Source: Phytophthora sp. 'mugwort'
Taxonomy: Eukaryota; Oomycota; Peronosporomycetes; Peronosporales; Peronosporaceae
Assembly (NCBI GenBank): GCA_033558025.1
Contig: JAUCEF010000009.1
Location: 496,001-560,000 of the forward strand
Reading direction: 5' to 3'
DNA length: 64,000 bases
The position numbers and the translations under genes are program-made. Shown piece by piece: positions 21,371-31,963 of the stretch (positions are counted from its first letter, which is position 1; each line of letters opens with the position of its first letter). Under the pieces are notes generated by a model. The model was not told where the DNA came from, searched no databases, and was given only the letters and a program-made list of their open reading frames with translations.

Positions 21371-24300
21371 GGATGTTTATCGCCAGACTCCACAACGAAG
21401 GCGGACAGACTCCACAACGAACGGAAAGTGTCTGATTGGTTAAAATAGGCACTCCTGTTTTTAGGTCGCCCACGCCCTTGCGGCCTTTTGAATACAGAAC
21501 GAAATCTGCCTTGTAGAAGTTGCAGATGTGCAGTAATGCTAATTGACATGCTGGGTGAGTATGGCTACGCAGAGATCACCATGCACGCCGTATTTCCAAC
21601 TCCAGAGGTAGCAGGATGATTCATTAGCGATATCGCGGTGAATACTAACGAGAACGTGTGGATCGCTAAGAACAATGGAGACTACAGGCGGTGGGTGTGC
21701 AATGCTAGTGGTTGAAATTGGTTCGTTTGGTTATCGCGCAGACGTGTTAAACAGGAAACCAAGAGCAACCGCAAGAGTCCGGCATCAAAGCTGAGCCACC
21801 TGCCGAACAACTCGTGGTATATCTCTAAGTTCAACTGCAACATGCACAATGCTGCTGTAGCACCGGTAACCCCACAGGAAGGCAAATTGCGGCGATGTCT
21901 GGATTCCAAGCATATATTGTAGAGGGATACAGCACTAGCAGGGTCCGCGTTGTGAGCAATTTGAAAGGCGTCGATAACGTTGATGTTTCCGATAAAAATG
22001 CTGTTCTGTACCGACAGATAGGTTGCGCCTTAAGTAGAATGGAGAGCGACGATGATGCGGAATTCAAGGCGTTGCCGTCCTACATGGATTTGTTTGCTTA
22101 GCAGAATAGCGGTTCCTGAGTGTGTAGTCAGCTTGATTCTTGCGGTCGCTTTTTTCGTGCTTTCCTTTCTCTTGGATCGGTTGTTCATGTGCAACATTCG
22201 CTAATACCAGTGTGGGAGTGCGATGGCACCCGACGTATAACGGGGTTTATTTAACACTTATCGGAAGGGATGGTAACAAGCGAGTAGTCCCCGTAGCCGT
22301 CTCTTACGTTCACAAAGAGATTGTAGAAAATTCGTTTGTTTTTTCTAAACTGCATTGCTGGAGGTATATCTTTTGAGTGATCGCCCGACATTCATTGATC
22401 GTGGAAAACAACATTTTGCACAAAGTGAACTTGCTAGTATGGGTTTTCAGATTCACATTAAACTCTGCGCCGTTCACATTCGCTTCAACACAGTTGATAA
22501 ATTTAAGGCACTCAATGTTAAGAAGGAAAGCGTGAATGTCCAGATCATGAATTTGCAGTCGTCACGTACGGTGCGTGAATACGAGAGAAACATCGCGCAA
22601 CTAAACAAGTTATTTCCCACGCCTATCGTGTCTGTTGTCGATGGCAAGCGAAGGGAGGAATATGTGGTATCATACCTGCGCAAAATCCATCCCACCAATT
22701 GGACAGTTTTAGGAAACTGCGAGCTAAGTTCTAACGACATGGAGTGGTTCGAAGAGAATTGGAAAGATGTTGCGAGCTATGGTTCTCGGCTGCCTCTTTT
22801 CGGAGTGCGTACAACAAGCGGAGTTGAAGGCGACAACAATGGATTGCTTTGGGCTCGTGCCTGCAACAATTTGGTGTTTCGCGCGCTGCGGGCCTATTGC
22901 TTGCGTGCCGACCGTATACGCAATGCGGTTTTGAATGAAGCTAGAAAATGGGTTGCAGCGAAATGTGATATCACTCCTCATGCCATGAAACTATTCATTG
23001 AAGAAAAGATACACGTCGCAAAACTCATCGTAGTGCCTTCAAGGATGCCATGTTTCTATGTGTTTGATCCGTTCGATCGAACCGGTGTTGTATCATCCAC
23101 AACGATGTTTGTTACCGATATGTCGAGCGGGAAGTGTCGGCCATGCAGGATTTCTGAGCAACTTCAAATACCGTGTCGCCATATTCAGGCGGTCCTGTAT
23201 GCATTGGAGAGGCAGAATCCTGGCAAAACACCGCTCTACAAAGTCCTTCAATATTTTCATCCCGCGTATTTAGTACGCACGGTACGCAAAACAGTTGCAG
23301 CTATAGAAATCAATTTGCCAGTCGACAAAGTATCCACGGCCAGAAGCGATGTGCTACCTGCACCACTTTATCGCCAGGCGGGCGGTGTTCGTAAAACACG
23401 AGTTGCTGATATACAACTTGGTGAAAAGCGAATTCGCAGCAGAAGAGATCCAGCCTTCGCGCACTGACCTGAATCTCGCTTGATCGATATCGCCGTTCAC
23501 TGCAGCGAATGACGATTTCGATGACACGCCCGATATGAATGCATTTTTCCAGTCACAACTCACGGCCGAACTCACGGCAGCACGAGCCGAATATCACTGT
23601 AGAAGATGTGGGTGTGGTGGCCACAATGCTACCACGTGTCGTGTCACCGGTCAAGAAGTAGAGGAAACAGGAACCGCTATAAGACCGGGCGTATACGTCC
23701 TGGGATCCTCCCCACAGTCGGTATGCGATGTATCGGCAGCGGATTTATAATACGGCCACGCTAGACGAGAAGATATCAAGCTGTGTATCTGAATAAGGAA
23801 CGTATAACAACACGGAGTCTCGTGAGGTAAGCTAACCAGTGAAGAAACATTATCTAACGATACATTTGTTTTTCTTATCCACAGCAGTTCTTGATGACAT
23901 TCCGCTGAAAAATGTATGGAACAGTCATTAGTACTAAAATAAATCATCACGTCTGTAATCCAGTCCCAAACCTTGTTCCTGCATGAACCCAGCATCATCT
24001 TCCGGCTTCGACCAGAATCAACTCCACTCCCTCAACCTTTAAACGGCAGAAGGCTTTATTACCACGTCATCGACCGCCAACTCGTGGGTGCAAACGGTGA
24101 AGATGATATCTGAAGGCGTAAGAATCAGTAATGAAGAAGAAACTATATCATGAACGCCGCGTCCCGCGTTTTGTCCTTTCTCATATTATCCGCCGCTGTA
24201 TGCTATACATGTATCAAATCATTCCCCAGGGTCCACCTGCGCGGACGGTGGACTTGGCAATCTCCATGGGTCGCGCGGCTCGTAGCTGCGGCTGATGATG

Positions 24301-24390
24301 CGCTCACAGAGCACTCGGACACGACCTGCGCTAGTAAATACAGCCAATCAGACACTTTCCGCTCGTTGTGGAGTCTGGCGATAAACATCC
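21371..24390 (+). mobile_element. MULE with 9-bp target duplication, inside piggyBac intron
   Basis: GGATGTTTATCGCCAGACTC starts the left end at 21371, and its reverse complement ends at 24390. The inverted repeats continue through CACAACGA and CGGAAAGTGTCTGATTGG (about 47 bp), with a 22-bp internal duplication in the left copy. The element is flanked by a direct repeat TACTCGACA at 21362-21370 and 24391-24399: a 9-bp target duplication, as expected for Mutator-like elements. Length is 3,020 bp. The interior is a MULE transposase relic in the same orientation as the host piggyBac gene. Confidence 0.93.
21600..23750 (+). pseudogene. MULE transposase with SWIM finger and zinc knuckle, broken
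   Basis: The N-terminal part (21600-22090) includes NENVWIAKNNGDYRRWVCNA and WYISKFNCNMHNAAVA, a FLYWCH/FAR1-like zinc-binding module. The catalytic core starts with VWECDGT, shifts frame, and resumes YNGVYLTLIGRDGNKRVVPV with AVSYVHKEIVENS. A second shift near 22365 leads into the long open frame to 23467: IHIKLCAVHIRFNTVDKFKA, IHPTNWTVLGNCEL and SRLPLFGVRTTSGVEGDNNG (catalytic Glu). Then follows the SWIM finger CRPCRISEQLQIPCRHIQAV. Beyond a stop at 23467, CRRCGCGGHNATTC at about 23600 is a CCHC-like zinc knuckle, usual at the end of oomycete MULE proteins. The N-terminal and core regions hold stops and two frame shifts, so the transposase is inactive. Confidence 0.8.
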
Positions 24391-25755
24391 TACTCGACAT
24401 ACGTGGAGCAATTTTTTATTGAAAACATGTATGTTGTGTAACATGCAGGCTTGAGGTCTACTGTGGCGTCTGGGGCAGGGACCGCAGAAATATTGACGCC
24501 AATTCGGGCCCCTATGAAGTCTTGCGCAACATGCGTCTGGTCTGGTGTGGATGTCCACGACCAACTGCGGCTTCAAAGGTACTCGTTGCAGCTGTCCTTC
24601 CTGTACAAGAAGAACTACAAGGCGCTCTTCTTAGGTCTTGTGGACATGGCGCTTGTAAACACGTACATAGTCCACAAGACCCATGCGCAGCAATGCGAAA
24701 CGCCACGATGACACGAGAGGAGTTCCTGACGGAAAGCAGGCACAGGTGGTGCAGCTGACGGCCCTGAGTTCCAGGAGGCCGCCAAGGTAAGTTTTATCTG
24801 CTATCGTAATATTACTTTATGCTTATATAACTAACTACGGCTGATACTCCACAGGAAAACATTGTACCTCCGTCGCGGCGACGGCGCGTTCCCCACGACT
24901 GCGGCGTGCCCAGAAGGATAGGGAGCACGTCGTCCCGCTGGAAAAAAAAACCGACTTCCACAAGACAGCGGTGGGTAAGAACAAGCCCTGCCAGCGGGCG
25001 TTCAAGCTGTGCAGCCGAACCCGGCTGCACATTGCGCGAACCCCTGACAAGGCGCCGACGCGAGGCAAGAATACCAAGTGGTACTGCGGTCCGTGCTCAG
25101 ATGGAAACAAACGGTACCAAAACATTGAGTCTGGTTATATTTACAAACTAAAGTGTGTGCACATGTAGTTTCTACCTATGCAATATTGTTAGGGCGGGTG
25201 GATCTCACCCGAACAAGACCTACTTTCAGGTCTACCACGAAGACTGGAATTGTGGGATGGATATCCCGCTCGAGTACCAGGGATATGTACGCAGATGTGC
25301 GCTCCAGGCGGGAAGCCCAAGCGTAAGCGCAAGGAAGACGACCCAGACGAAGAGAGGGGAAGTGCGCTCGAATAGGGACAACGTAAGGTTGTGGCATGTC
25401 AAAGATAATCCATTCGTTTCGATTTTTACTCATTTTGTTACCGTTCCATGAAGCGATTTCCTGATATCACGCCGGCTCTAATAAAAGGTACAGCAAAATG
25501 TCTAATGAGTATACATGTTTCGAACTACTTTCATTGCAAATAGAGCTCATATACCTGCCCCACACGTACATCTCCATATTAAACGAGTTATAAATGGAAA
25601 TTCTCATCCGTACCCTCCCACATACAAAACCTAACATAGATGAACACAGCTAGGCATGTATACTGATATACATGCAGCCCCCCAAAATTAAGTGTCAATT
25701 GTGTACGTTGAATTGTGGGTTAACGTACATTTATACTTTTCCCAAAACTCCGTAG

Positions 25756-25798
25756 TCCGGCATATCAAATGATATTTGCAATATTATTGCATATACTA
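25756..25798. repeat. 43-bp direct repeat, copy A
   Basis: Begins TCCGGCATATCAAATGATAT and contains TTTGCAATATTATTGCATAT. Copy B lies at 26358-26400 with four or five differences. Confidence 0.85.
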
Positions 25799-26357
25799 GA
25801 TGTACGTTGTTGGAAAGGGGCTGTCCATAATGTGCAGAGCGCATCAAGAACCGAGTCTCCTTGGGTACCAGGATGCGAGTGTGGTAAACCCGAAGAGCCA
25901 TGCTCTCACGATCCATTACGGAACTATCTCAATCTAATGTAAAACCTGGAATTGTGCCCAATCACTCGAATAATGCCCCCACCCCCAGATCGGAGCCAGC
26001 ATAAATTAATTGCCATTTGCGAGGTCCAGCGTACAGTCTTGCTAACCCTATACTTCTTATCCCAGAGGGGGGGGGGGGGGGTCTAACGACTTTTTCAGCT
26101 AAGAACGCTCATAGTAGAAATCAAGTGCGAAACAAACCTTATCTGAAAATGTCTTCTTAAAGTCATACCCACCCGGGACACCACGGCCGATCGCAGGTCC
26201 CAGGTCCTCTGTTTAGCGACTCGTCCTAACCCTTCTCCAGCTTTAGGAAACGAGATCAAGGCAAAGATCAGGAGGTGTTCGAAGATTAGCAAGTAAAGCG
26301 AGGGACGCCGAAAACTCGTCAAATGAGCTCACAGTAATGGGGCTTTGCACAATAATA

Positions 26358-26400
26358 TCCGGCATTTCAAACAATATTTGCAATATTATTGCATATATTA
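26358..26400. repeat. 43-bp direct repeat, copy B
   Basis: Begins TCCGGCATTTCAAACAATAT and shares the TTTGCAATATTATTGCATAT core, which is nearly palindromic. It ends 25 bp from the stop codon side of the TFIIIC gene. Confidence 0.85.
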
Positions 26401-26425
26401 TGTGCAGTATTGACAAAGTTGGCTT

Positions 26426-28780
26426 TCAAAAGGAGTACTCCGTACTCTGCTTGGCACAAGACTTAATCTCATCAGCCTTTGCCTCGCCGTCCTGGTGCTT
26501 GTCCGACGTTGGGTCTTCTACCCGCTCCTCCTCTTCATCTTCGTCGTCTATGTCTTCGTCCTCGTCGTAAGTAGAGCGAGAGCGACCAGCACTTTTGTTG
26601 TCATTTTCATCTTCTTCCTCGTCCATGTCCTCTTCCTCTTCATCCTCTTCACCCTTCTCTGCTTCGGCACCTGCCGATAGCTTCTCCACACTGGATTTGG
26701 CATTCCGTTCTTGAATGAGAGACCGCTCGAAGGCCAGCTCCTCGTCTTCTGCAGCTGCCGCAGCAGCTTCTGCACTATTGCTATCTGCCAATGAGCTTCC
26801 CGTACCGTTGGACTTCTGCTTGCTAGTCGACCGGCCAGTGAGTTCCTCTCCATAATCATTGAGTGCCTGCTTCTTGAGCGCGTCGAGGCGTTTGCGTCTT
26901 GTCTCGAGTTCGGCCTTGGACCGGCCCACCATCGCGGCGATACGTAACCGGATGATCTCACGCAAAGGCAGGAACATCTGCGTCGGATACCATCCACCCA
27001 GAAGTGACGGCGCCGACAGCTTTGTAAATCGAGCTGTCCATTCCTGCACTTCATCGTCATCAATCTCCTCGAGCTGAAACAAGACGTTCGCGCTTGTCAA
27101 ATGCACTCCAAAAATCTCAAAAACTTTGTCGTTGCTTCCTGAAGTCGTAACCAATGTCGTCCCACTAGCAATTTCCGTACTCTCCTGTGCTGCATCAGAT
27201 TCCTTGTCTTCCTCCTCGTCTTCCGAATCCCAGTCGTTCCCTGAATTTACAGTCGATGAAGAGGGGCTTGCTTGGGGAGGTGACCCAATGGTAGTGTAAG
27301 CTGAAGAAGTGGACCCAGGCACGGCGGGCTCCACAAGATACGAGCGCCGAGTTTCACCTCGAGTAAATCGCTCCTTCCGACGCCGTTTGGCGGCCTGCGC
27401 GTTCTCAAGTGCCGACGTCTGTGTCACTTTGACGATTCGTGGACCCTTAATGTGACCACTCTCTCCATTCGCGTTGCCTGAGCTAGCACCGACGAACTTC
27501 TTAACACGCTTCCTGGTTGCATGTGTTACCTTCGAGTGCACAAGCTCGCGGTTATTTCGCAGCTCCACGACTTGATAACGTGACGCCGACTCGGATTCTT
27601 CGGGTAGCCTGGGATCATAGCCCATCTTGATCCAGGAGCCCCGCCAGGGCCCATCGACAAACACATAGCACAGTTTCCGCAGAAGTCGCCTTGCTGCTCG
27701 ACGCTCAATTCCATCCAGCCCGTCAAACAGCTTTGAGCGTAACCACACCGGCTTTTGCTCCAGTTTTCTCTGCAACACATCCATTACATGTGCATCCACA
27801 CCGTTATCGTCCACTCCAACCGATCTCCTGCGCACTACAGGCTGTTCAGGCTTGGGCCCCGCAGGCGCAGGTGTATCGTCGTGGAAGTTCAAATACGTCA
27901 TGGTGCTGGACGGCTTCTTCGCTGCTGTCGTCGGCTGGTACCCTGATTTCTGCCGGAACTCGTACTTCAGCGGCAAATCCACCTTGGAGAAAACCTCCGG
28001 GATAAGCTCCAGCTGCGTCTCATTCTCCAGCGCCAGGTACGGCCGCAAGCAGTCCTGTAGTTCTCTCTGTCGCAGCGACGGTCTGGATAACGGACCGTTC
28101 TCCACTACTGCACTATTCATCACCGCTGTCTCCACTGCGTCCGTTGTATTTGCCACCACTGTTAGAGCGTCTTTGTCCGGTTTTAACGTCGGATAGAAAG
28201 ACCGAGCAGTGAAATATTGGAAATCGGCCATGCCCTCGCACACGTACTTCTCTTTGACCAGCCCCACCACTTCAGCTTTAATCCTGGCGCCATCAGCAGC
28301 AACTGCTTCTATGTCGTTGTCATCCCCCTCCTTCTCTTTGGCCGTCGCTGTCTCTTTCCGCTGCCTCTTGGGCCGTGAGCGCTTCACACGCAGCAAAATC
28401 ATCTGCGTCTTGGTCAGGTCTGCGAACAGAGGCTTGCACGACGGCTCTGAGGGGCGCAGCTTCACTGGCAAAAATTGACTCTTAGTCTCGTGCGCCTGCT
28501 GCAAACTCGACAGCCCGTTCACCGTCTTCAGCACTTTGCACATATCGGAGCCGTACACGGGCAACTCCAGCCCCACGAGCGGACGAACGTTTTCGCCATG
28601 AAGAACAAGCTTGTGGCGGATGATGTCTGGGTGTCCTGGGTCGCTGTTGACCGAATTTGATCCGCAGGTGGGCACTGAGGGCGTCGCATCAGGCTCCCCA
28701 GTGACGTCCTCCGTGGGCTGCGTGTCCGCCATAGCTTTTGGCGGTTGCAAACAGCCACTTGTTAATTTCCTTGTTTCCAT
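26426..28780 (-). CDS. GTF3C5: TFIIIC subunit 5 (tau95/GTF3C5-like)
   Basis: An intronless 784-residue protein. TFIIIC binds the A and B boxes of tRNA and related genes and recruits TFIIIB for RNA polymerase III. The central core matches subunit 5/tau95: LKYEFRQKSGYQP near residue 290, KPVWLRSKLFDGLDGIERRA (about 350-370), then YVFVDGPWRGSWIKMGYDPR (about 385-405), the GPWR-x-x-W-x-x-x-GYDPR block of the family. The N-terminal third holds a divergent dimerisation-type region (LLRVKRSR near 130). It is longer than the human subunit (about 520) because of low-complexity inserts and a very acidic tail (EEDEEEEDMDEEEDENDN onward, residues about 690-784); acidic tails are also known in tau95. Met17 (MADTQPTED) at 28732 is a plausible alternative start. 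Tail-to-tail with the island; the next gene upstream is the kinase in the same orientation. Confidence 0.82.
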   Translation of the reverse strand: METRKLTSGCLQPPKAMADTQPTEDVTGEPDATPSVPTCGSNSVNSDPGHPDIIRHKLVLHGENVRPLVGLELPVYGSDMCKVLKTVNGLSSLQQAHETKSQFLPVKLRPSEPSCKPLFADLTKTQMILLRVKRSRPKRQRKETATAKEKEGDDNDIEAVAADGARIKAEVVGLVKEKYVCEGMADFQYFTARSFYPTLKPDKDALTVVANTTDAVETAVMNSAVVENGPLSRPSLRQRELQDCLRPYLALENETQLELIPEVFSKVDLPLKYEFRQKSGYQPTTAAKKPSSTMTYLNFHDDTPAPAGPKPEQPVVRRRSVGVDDNGVDAHVMDVLQRKLEQKPVWLRSKLFDGLDGIERRAARRLLRKLCYVFVDGPWRGSWIKMGYDPRLPEESESASRYQVVELRNNRELVHSKVTHATRKRVKKFVGASSGNANGESGHIKGPRIVKVTQTSALENAQAAKRRRKERFTRGETRRSYLVEPAVPGSTSSAYTTIGSPPQASPSSSTVNSGNDWDSEDEEEDKESDAAQESTEIASGTTLVTTSGSNDKVFEIFGVHLTSANVLFQLEEIDDDEVQEWTARFTKLSAPSLLGGWYPTQMFLPLREIIRLRIAAMVGRSKAELETRRKRLDALKKQALNDYGEELTGRSTSKQKSNGTGSSLADSNSAEAAAAAAEDEELAFERSLIQERNAKSSVEKLSAGAEAEKGEEDEEEEDMDEEEDENDNKSAGRSRSTYDEDEDIDDEDEEEERVEDPTSDKHQDGEAKADEIKSCAKQSTEYSF

Positions 28781-29058
28781 TGTGTAATATTATGTTTCTG
28801 CTAAAAATATTCATTTAATTCAACAAAAATGACGGTAATCGAATAGAAACTTGCACACGCCCGCCAATAAATACACGTGAATAAATTATTTACACAATGT
28901 GGTATACACGTTATTTCGACAATGGAAACGTCAAACGATGAAACCTTGCTAAGGAACCATCACTAACTACACTACGAAGCCTATGAACACGGATCACTTG
29001 TCTGCATCATGCGGGAGAAGTCGATCCATTTGACCTGAACGGCTGGGGATACCATCGC
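28781..29058. other. Intergenic between TFIIIC and kinase genes
   Basis: AT-rich spacer of 278 bp. It holds the TFIIIC promoter and the 3' UTR of the kinase. No motif can be singled out. Confidence 0.5.
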
Positions 29059-30282
29059 CTAGAACTCCTGAAACTCGTCTGCCCAAGTGACTGGTCCAGA
29101 GCAGTCGTCAAGTCGAACACGCTTGACGAGGTCGTGCGATTGAAGCTTGAGCGAGATCACGGGCGCGGTCGTAAAGTCGTCGTCAAAATTGTTTGTGCAG
29201 TCGCGGCCACGGCAAACGGGGACGATGGGCGGCGTCACTTGGCGCTGTATCAGCTCGTCCCAGTTCAGCGACAACGTGAAGAACGGGTGCTCTATGGCTT
29301 GCACCGCCGTGAGGCGGCTGGCTGGGTTAACGCACAGCAAGCCTTTGAGCAGTGACATCGCGTGGCCCGAGAGATACGGCGGGTACCAGACGCGACCTTG
29401 CTGGATAAGCCGGAAAAGCCGGGGCATGTCGTCGCATTGGAATGGAGGCGACCCCGTAAGCAGCTCGTATACGAAGCAGCCAAAGGACCACATGTCCGTC
29501 TCCATGCCGTGGCCGTTTTTCTTGACCATCTCGGGCGACAGGTACTCGGGCGAGCCACAGAACGAGTAGGTGCGCTGACCGGGACCCATGTCTTGCTTAG
29601 CGAAGCCAAAGTCAGCCAGCTTTACGTGTCCTTGGGCGTCCAGCAAGACGTTCTCAGGCTTCAGATCGCGGTACACGACGCCGTTGGCATGCAGCTCGCT
29701 GAGCGCGGCTAAAACTTCGGCGGCGTAAAACCGTGTGGTGTTTTCGTCGAACTTTTGGCAAAACTGCTGCTGCAGGTGGAAGAAGAGCTCGCCGCCCTGG
29801 CAGTACTCGAGCACGAAGTTGAGGTCGCGATCCGTCTGGAAGGACGAGTAAAGCTTGACAATGAAGGGGTGGCCGCCTAGGCGTTCGAGCACCTTCTTTT
29901 CCGCGAGCGTGTGAACCACTTGCTTGCGCTGCACCAACTTGCTCTTGTCCAGCGTCTTGATGACGTACATATTTTGGGTCTCGCTGTGCCGGGCCAGCGC
30001 CACCTGGCGCGCGAAGGTGCCACGGCCAATGACCTTGAGCAGCTTGAGCTGATGCGGGTCGATTGCGGCGGCTGATTCGCTCTTGGGGCTCACGGAACTA
30101 CTGACGACGGATGCCGGCCGGGGGGTCTTGAGGTCGTCGACTGAGATTTCGGGCACCTCGTCCAGTTGTCGCGTGGGTGACAGCGGACGCTTCTTGGTGG
30201 CGCCATTGGCGAACGACTCGCTCGTCGTCTGCACAGTCAGATCGCTGTGGCTCAGCGACGCAGAGGGCAGCACCGCCGCCAT
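29059..30282 (-). CDS. AGC-family Ser/Thr protein kinase
   Basis: 407 residues, no introns. Residues 1-75 are a Ser/Pro-rich leader. The kinase domain spans about 79-338: VIGRGTFARQVALA (glycine loop), VIK with Lys109, AEKKVLERLGGHPFIVKLYS (alpha-C Glu), YRDLKPENVLLD (catalytic loop), KLADFGFAK (DFG) and YSFCGSPEYLSPEM (activation and P+1 loop, with Ser in the usual AGC Thr position). The protein ends VTWADEFQEF, an F-x-x-F tail at the very C-terminus as in PKA catalytic subunits, rather than the FxxFS/T motif of S6K or Akt. The glycine loop is unusual: the third Gly is Ala and there is one extra residue before the Val. The likely role is a PKA-like or RAC-like signalling kinase; which subfamily is not settled by the sequence alone. 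Confidence 0.88.
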   Translation of the reverse strand: MAAVLPSASLSHSDLTVQTTSESFANGATKKRPLSPTRQLDEVPEISVDDLKTPRPASVVSSSVSPKSESAAAIDPHQLKLLKVIGRGTFARQVALARHSETQNMYVIKTLDKSKLVQRKQVVHTLAEKKVLERLGGHPFIVKLYSSFQTDRDLNFVLEYCQGGELFFHLQQQFCQKFDENTTRFYAAEVLAALSELHANGVVYRDLKPENVLLDAQGHVKLADFGFAKQDMGPGQRTYSFCGSPEYLSPEMVKKNGHGMETDMWSFGCFVYELLTGSPPFQCDDMPRLFRLIQQGRVWYPPYLSGHAMSLLKGLLCVNPASRLTAVQAIEHPFFTLSLNWDELIQRQVTPPIVPVCRGRDCTNNFDDDFTTAPVISLKLQSHDLVKRVRLDDCSGPVTWADEFQEF

Positions 30283-31963
30283 GCTACTTGATGGTCGACC
30301 CGGTTATAGCACGGGAATTGTGACGGAGCGAGTGCCGAAGCGTGTGGCTGCTTGGATGATCTCCGCTCGCGATCGGCTTGTGCGGTGCTGGTCCTGAACA
30401 ATTATGACGAGTGGGAGTCTGTCTATTGGACGCCTGCTTCTTCTACGGAGTGCCGTACCCAGCCCCGCGGGAAAGACGTTCGCTATTTTGACGGTTTCTA
30501 TCGGATTGCTCAGGAAAACACGCCATCTGTGCCGCGCCAACACGGACGATTGGTTACCCGGCGGGCCGAGCTATCATAGTGAAAGCAAGTCTAAGTGCTT
30601 CTTTTTATTTGGTCATTTGAACTGCCCAATCACCGTTTGCAAATGGCGCGATAGCCGACCATTGGCAGAAAAAAACGAGTGCGACTATCTTACTGAAGCC
30701 AAGATACCGATGCATTGACTTAAAATATGATTTTGACCAATGCAATGCGCTGACAGGCAACATCGAAACGTTACGTTGAAGTTGCCAAAATTACTTGTGG
30801 AGCACACCAGACCAGCGACTCGGTGAGCGAGCGCATTGCACTGGAACTTTCTAATTGGCAGTCCGCCATTATCGCTGACGAGCACCCGTAGCGCGCATGG
30901 ATCTCAGCTCCGCATCTCAGCTTCGCACGTTACAGTTCAACCTGAAACTGTTAGCGGCTCGCAGTTGGAATCCTCTAATTCAGGCAATCTCACATAGTGT
31001 ATTTACTGGGGGAGGCTGCCGTCCAGCCTGACAACCTTCGAGGTAGATGCACAAACGATCAAGCGGCACCTGCGATGCTCGGCTACGGAACCCGTCAACG
31101 CCATTGGATTTCGTCTTCGACCCGGCCAGTGCTGCGCACGTGGATGGATGCCATGAGCTGTCGATAAGCGACAGGACCAGTCAGGACACACATCATTGCC
31201 CAAGTCGATTACAGTAAATGGGCAGATAGCAAACCCACGTTTGGTTCACGGTGCGATATCAGCATCCTTAGCCAGTGCTGGTAATGACAGTACGATTAGA
31301 AACGTCTAAATGTTTATACTGTTTATACGTTTTATACTGTGCGCATATTAGCATATTTTACGTATACAGCAAAGTAATTACCGTAAAAAGGTAAACTTAG
31401 TCTTAATAAACTATAAGCCCAACAGGCTAATATCTGGGTCTCTAGGGTACACACTGGCTGCGCTGTGGTACACCGCGGCGCCTGAACGAACCTATAAATA
31501 TTCAGTTTATACATCAATATAGGAATTATGACGTGTTTTTTGATCAGACGTCTATACACCCGCTGCCAGCACTGCCCCAGCTGCATCCGCATCACAAGTT
31601 GTGATTCACAGCCCGCATGGCGCGGCCGCCGACGTGACATTAAATGTCATGTTGGATGTCACAAATTTTGTGCATTGGCGTCGATATCGACGGCTTTCGC
31701 GTTGGTTAACGAAGGGCATGACGGGATCCGCTTGGCCTGCTCGATAAATGGCAAGTTCAAAGTTTCCACGTGTGTACGTATGAAACCAAATGCGCTTGCG
31801 CAGACCGTCGGAAGTGATTAATGAGCCACAATCGTACACTGGTTGCAAACTTTCCGCTTTGCCGTACACCGTCTATCTATGGGACAGCTACTATACACGT
31901 GACACCACCTCCATCTTGAAGAAAATCCTAGTCCATACACAATTGCAGTCAATATCCACTAGC
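30283..31963. other. Divergent intergenic region, kinase and USP genes
   Basis: 1.68 kb between two divergently transcribed genes. No protein-coding feature is convincing. A perfect palindrome TGACATTAAATGTCA lies at 31635-31649, followed by a further half site GGATGTCAC. An in-frame extension of the USP gene back to 31790 exists but looks like 5' UTR. Confidence 0.5.

Larger units (their letters stand above)
19560..25390 (+). pseudogene. piggyBac-like transposase, copy 2, split by a MULE
   Basis: A second DDE_Tnp_1_7 relic. The N-terminal part is a Lys/Ala/Thr/Glu repeat region and an acidic region (DVDMDDGDSILDAQDGEH). After an intron-like gap (about 20499-20560) come ANEYPGLYKGPSGPS, RPALWEDVAKEYNRYYGQSI and IIIFDEGMLPSRFPF (first Asp). 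KWGTKMFLTCDAVTAYYLR ends at an intron donor near 21276. The acceptor is near 24450, where LEVYCG resumes, so the 3-kb MULE lies inside the intron. After LEVYCG the sequence jumps to SGVDVHDQLRLQRYSLQL (third Asp) and LFLGLVDMALVNTYIVHK. The region that carries the second Asp in copy 1 is deleted. The Cys-rich tail (CQRAFKLCSRTRLHIARTPD, WYCGPCSDGNKRY, VYLCN-like) is also split by intron-like gaps at about 24787-24855 and 25153-25191. Confidence 0.75.
25391..26425. other. AT-rich spacer between transposon island and TFIIIC gene
   Basis: No gene is recognised. The stretch contains a poly-G run at about 26066-26082 and a pair of direct repeats described separately. It probably includes the 3' UTR of the minus-strand TFIIIC gene. 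Confidence 0.5.
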
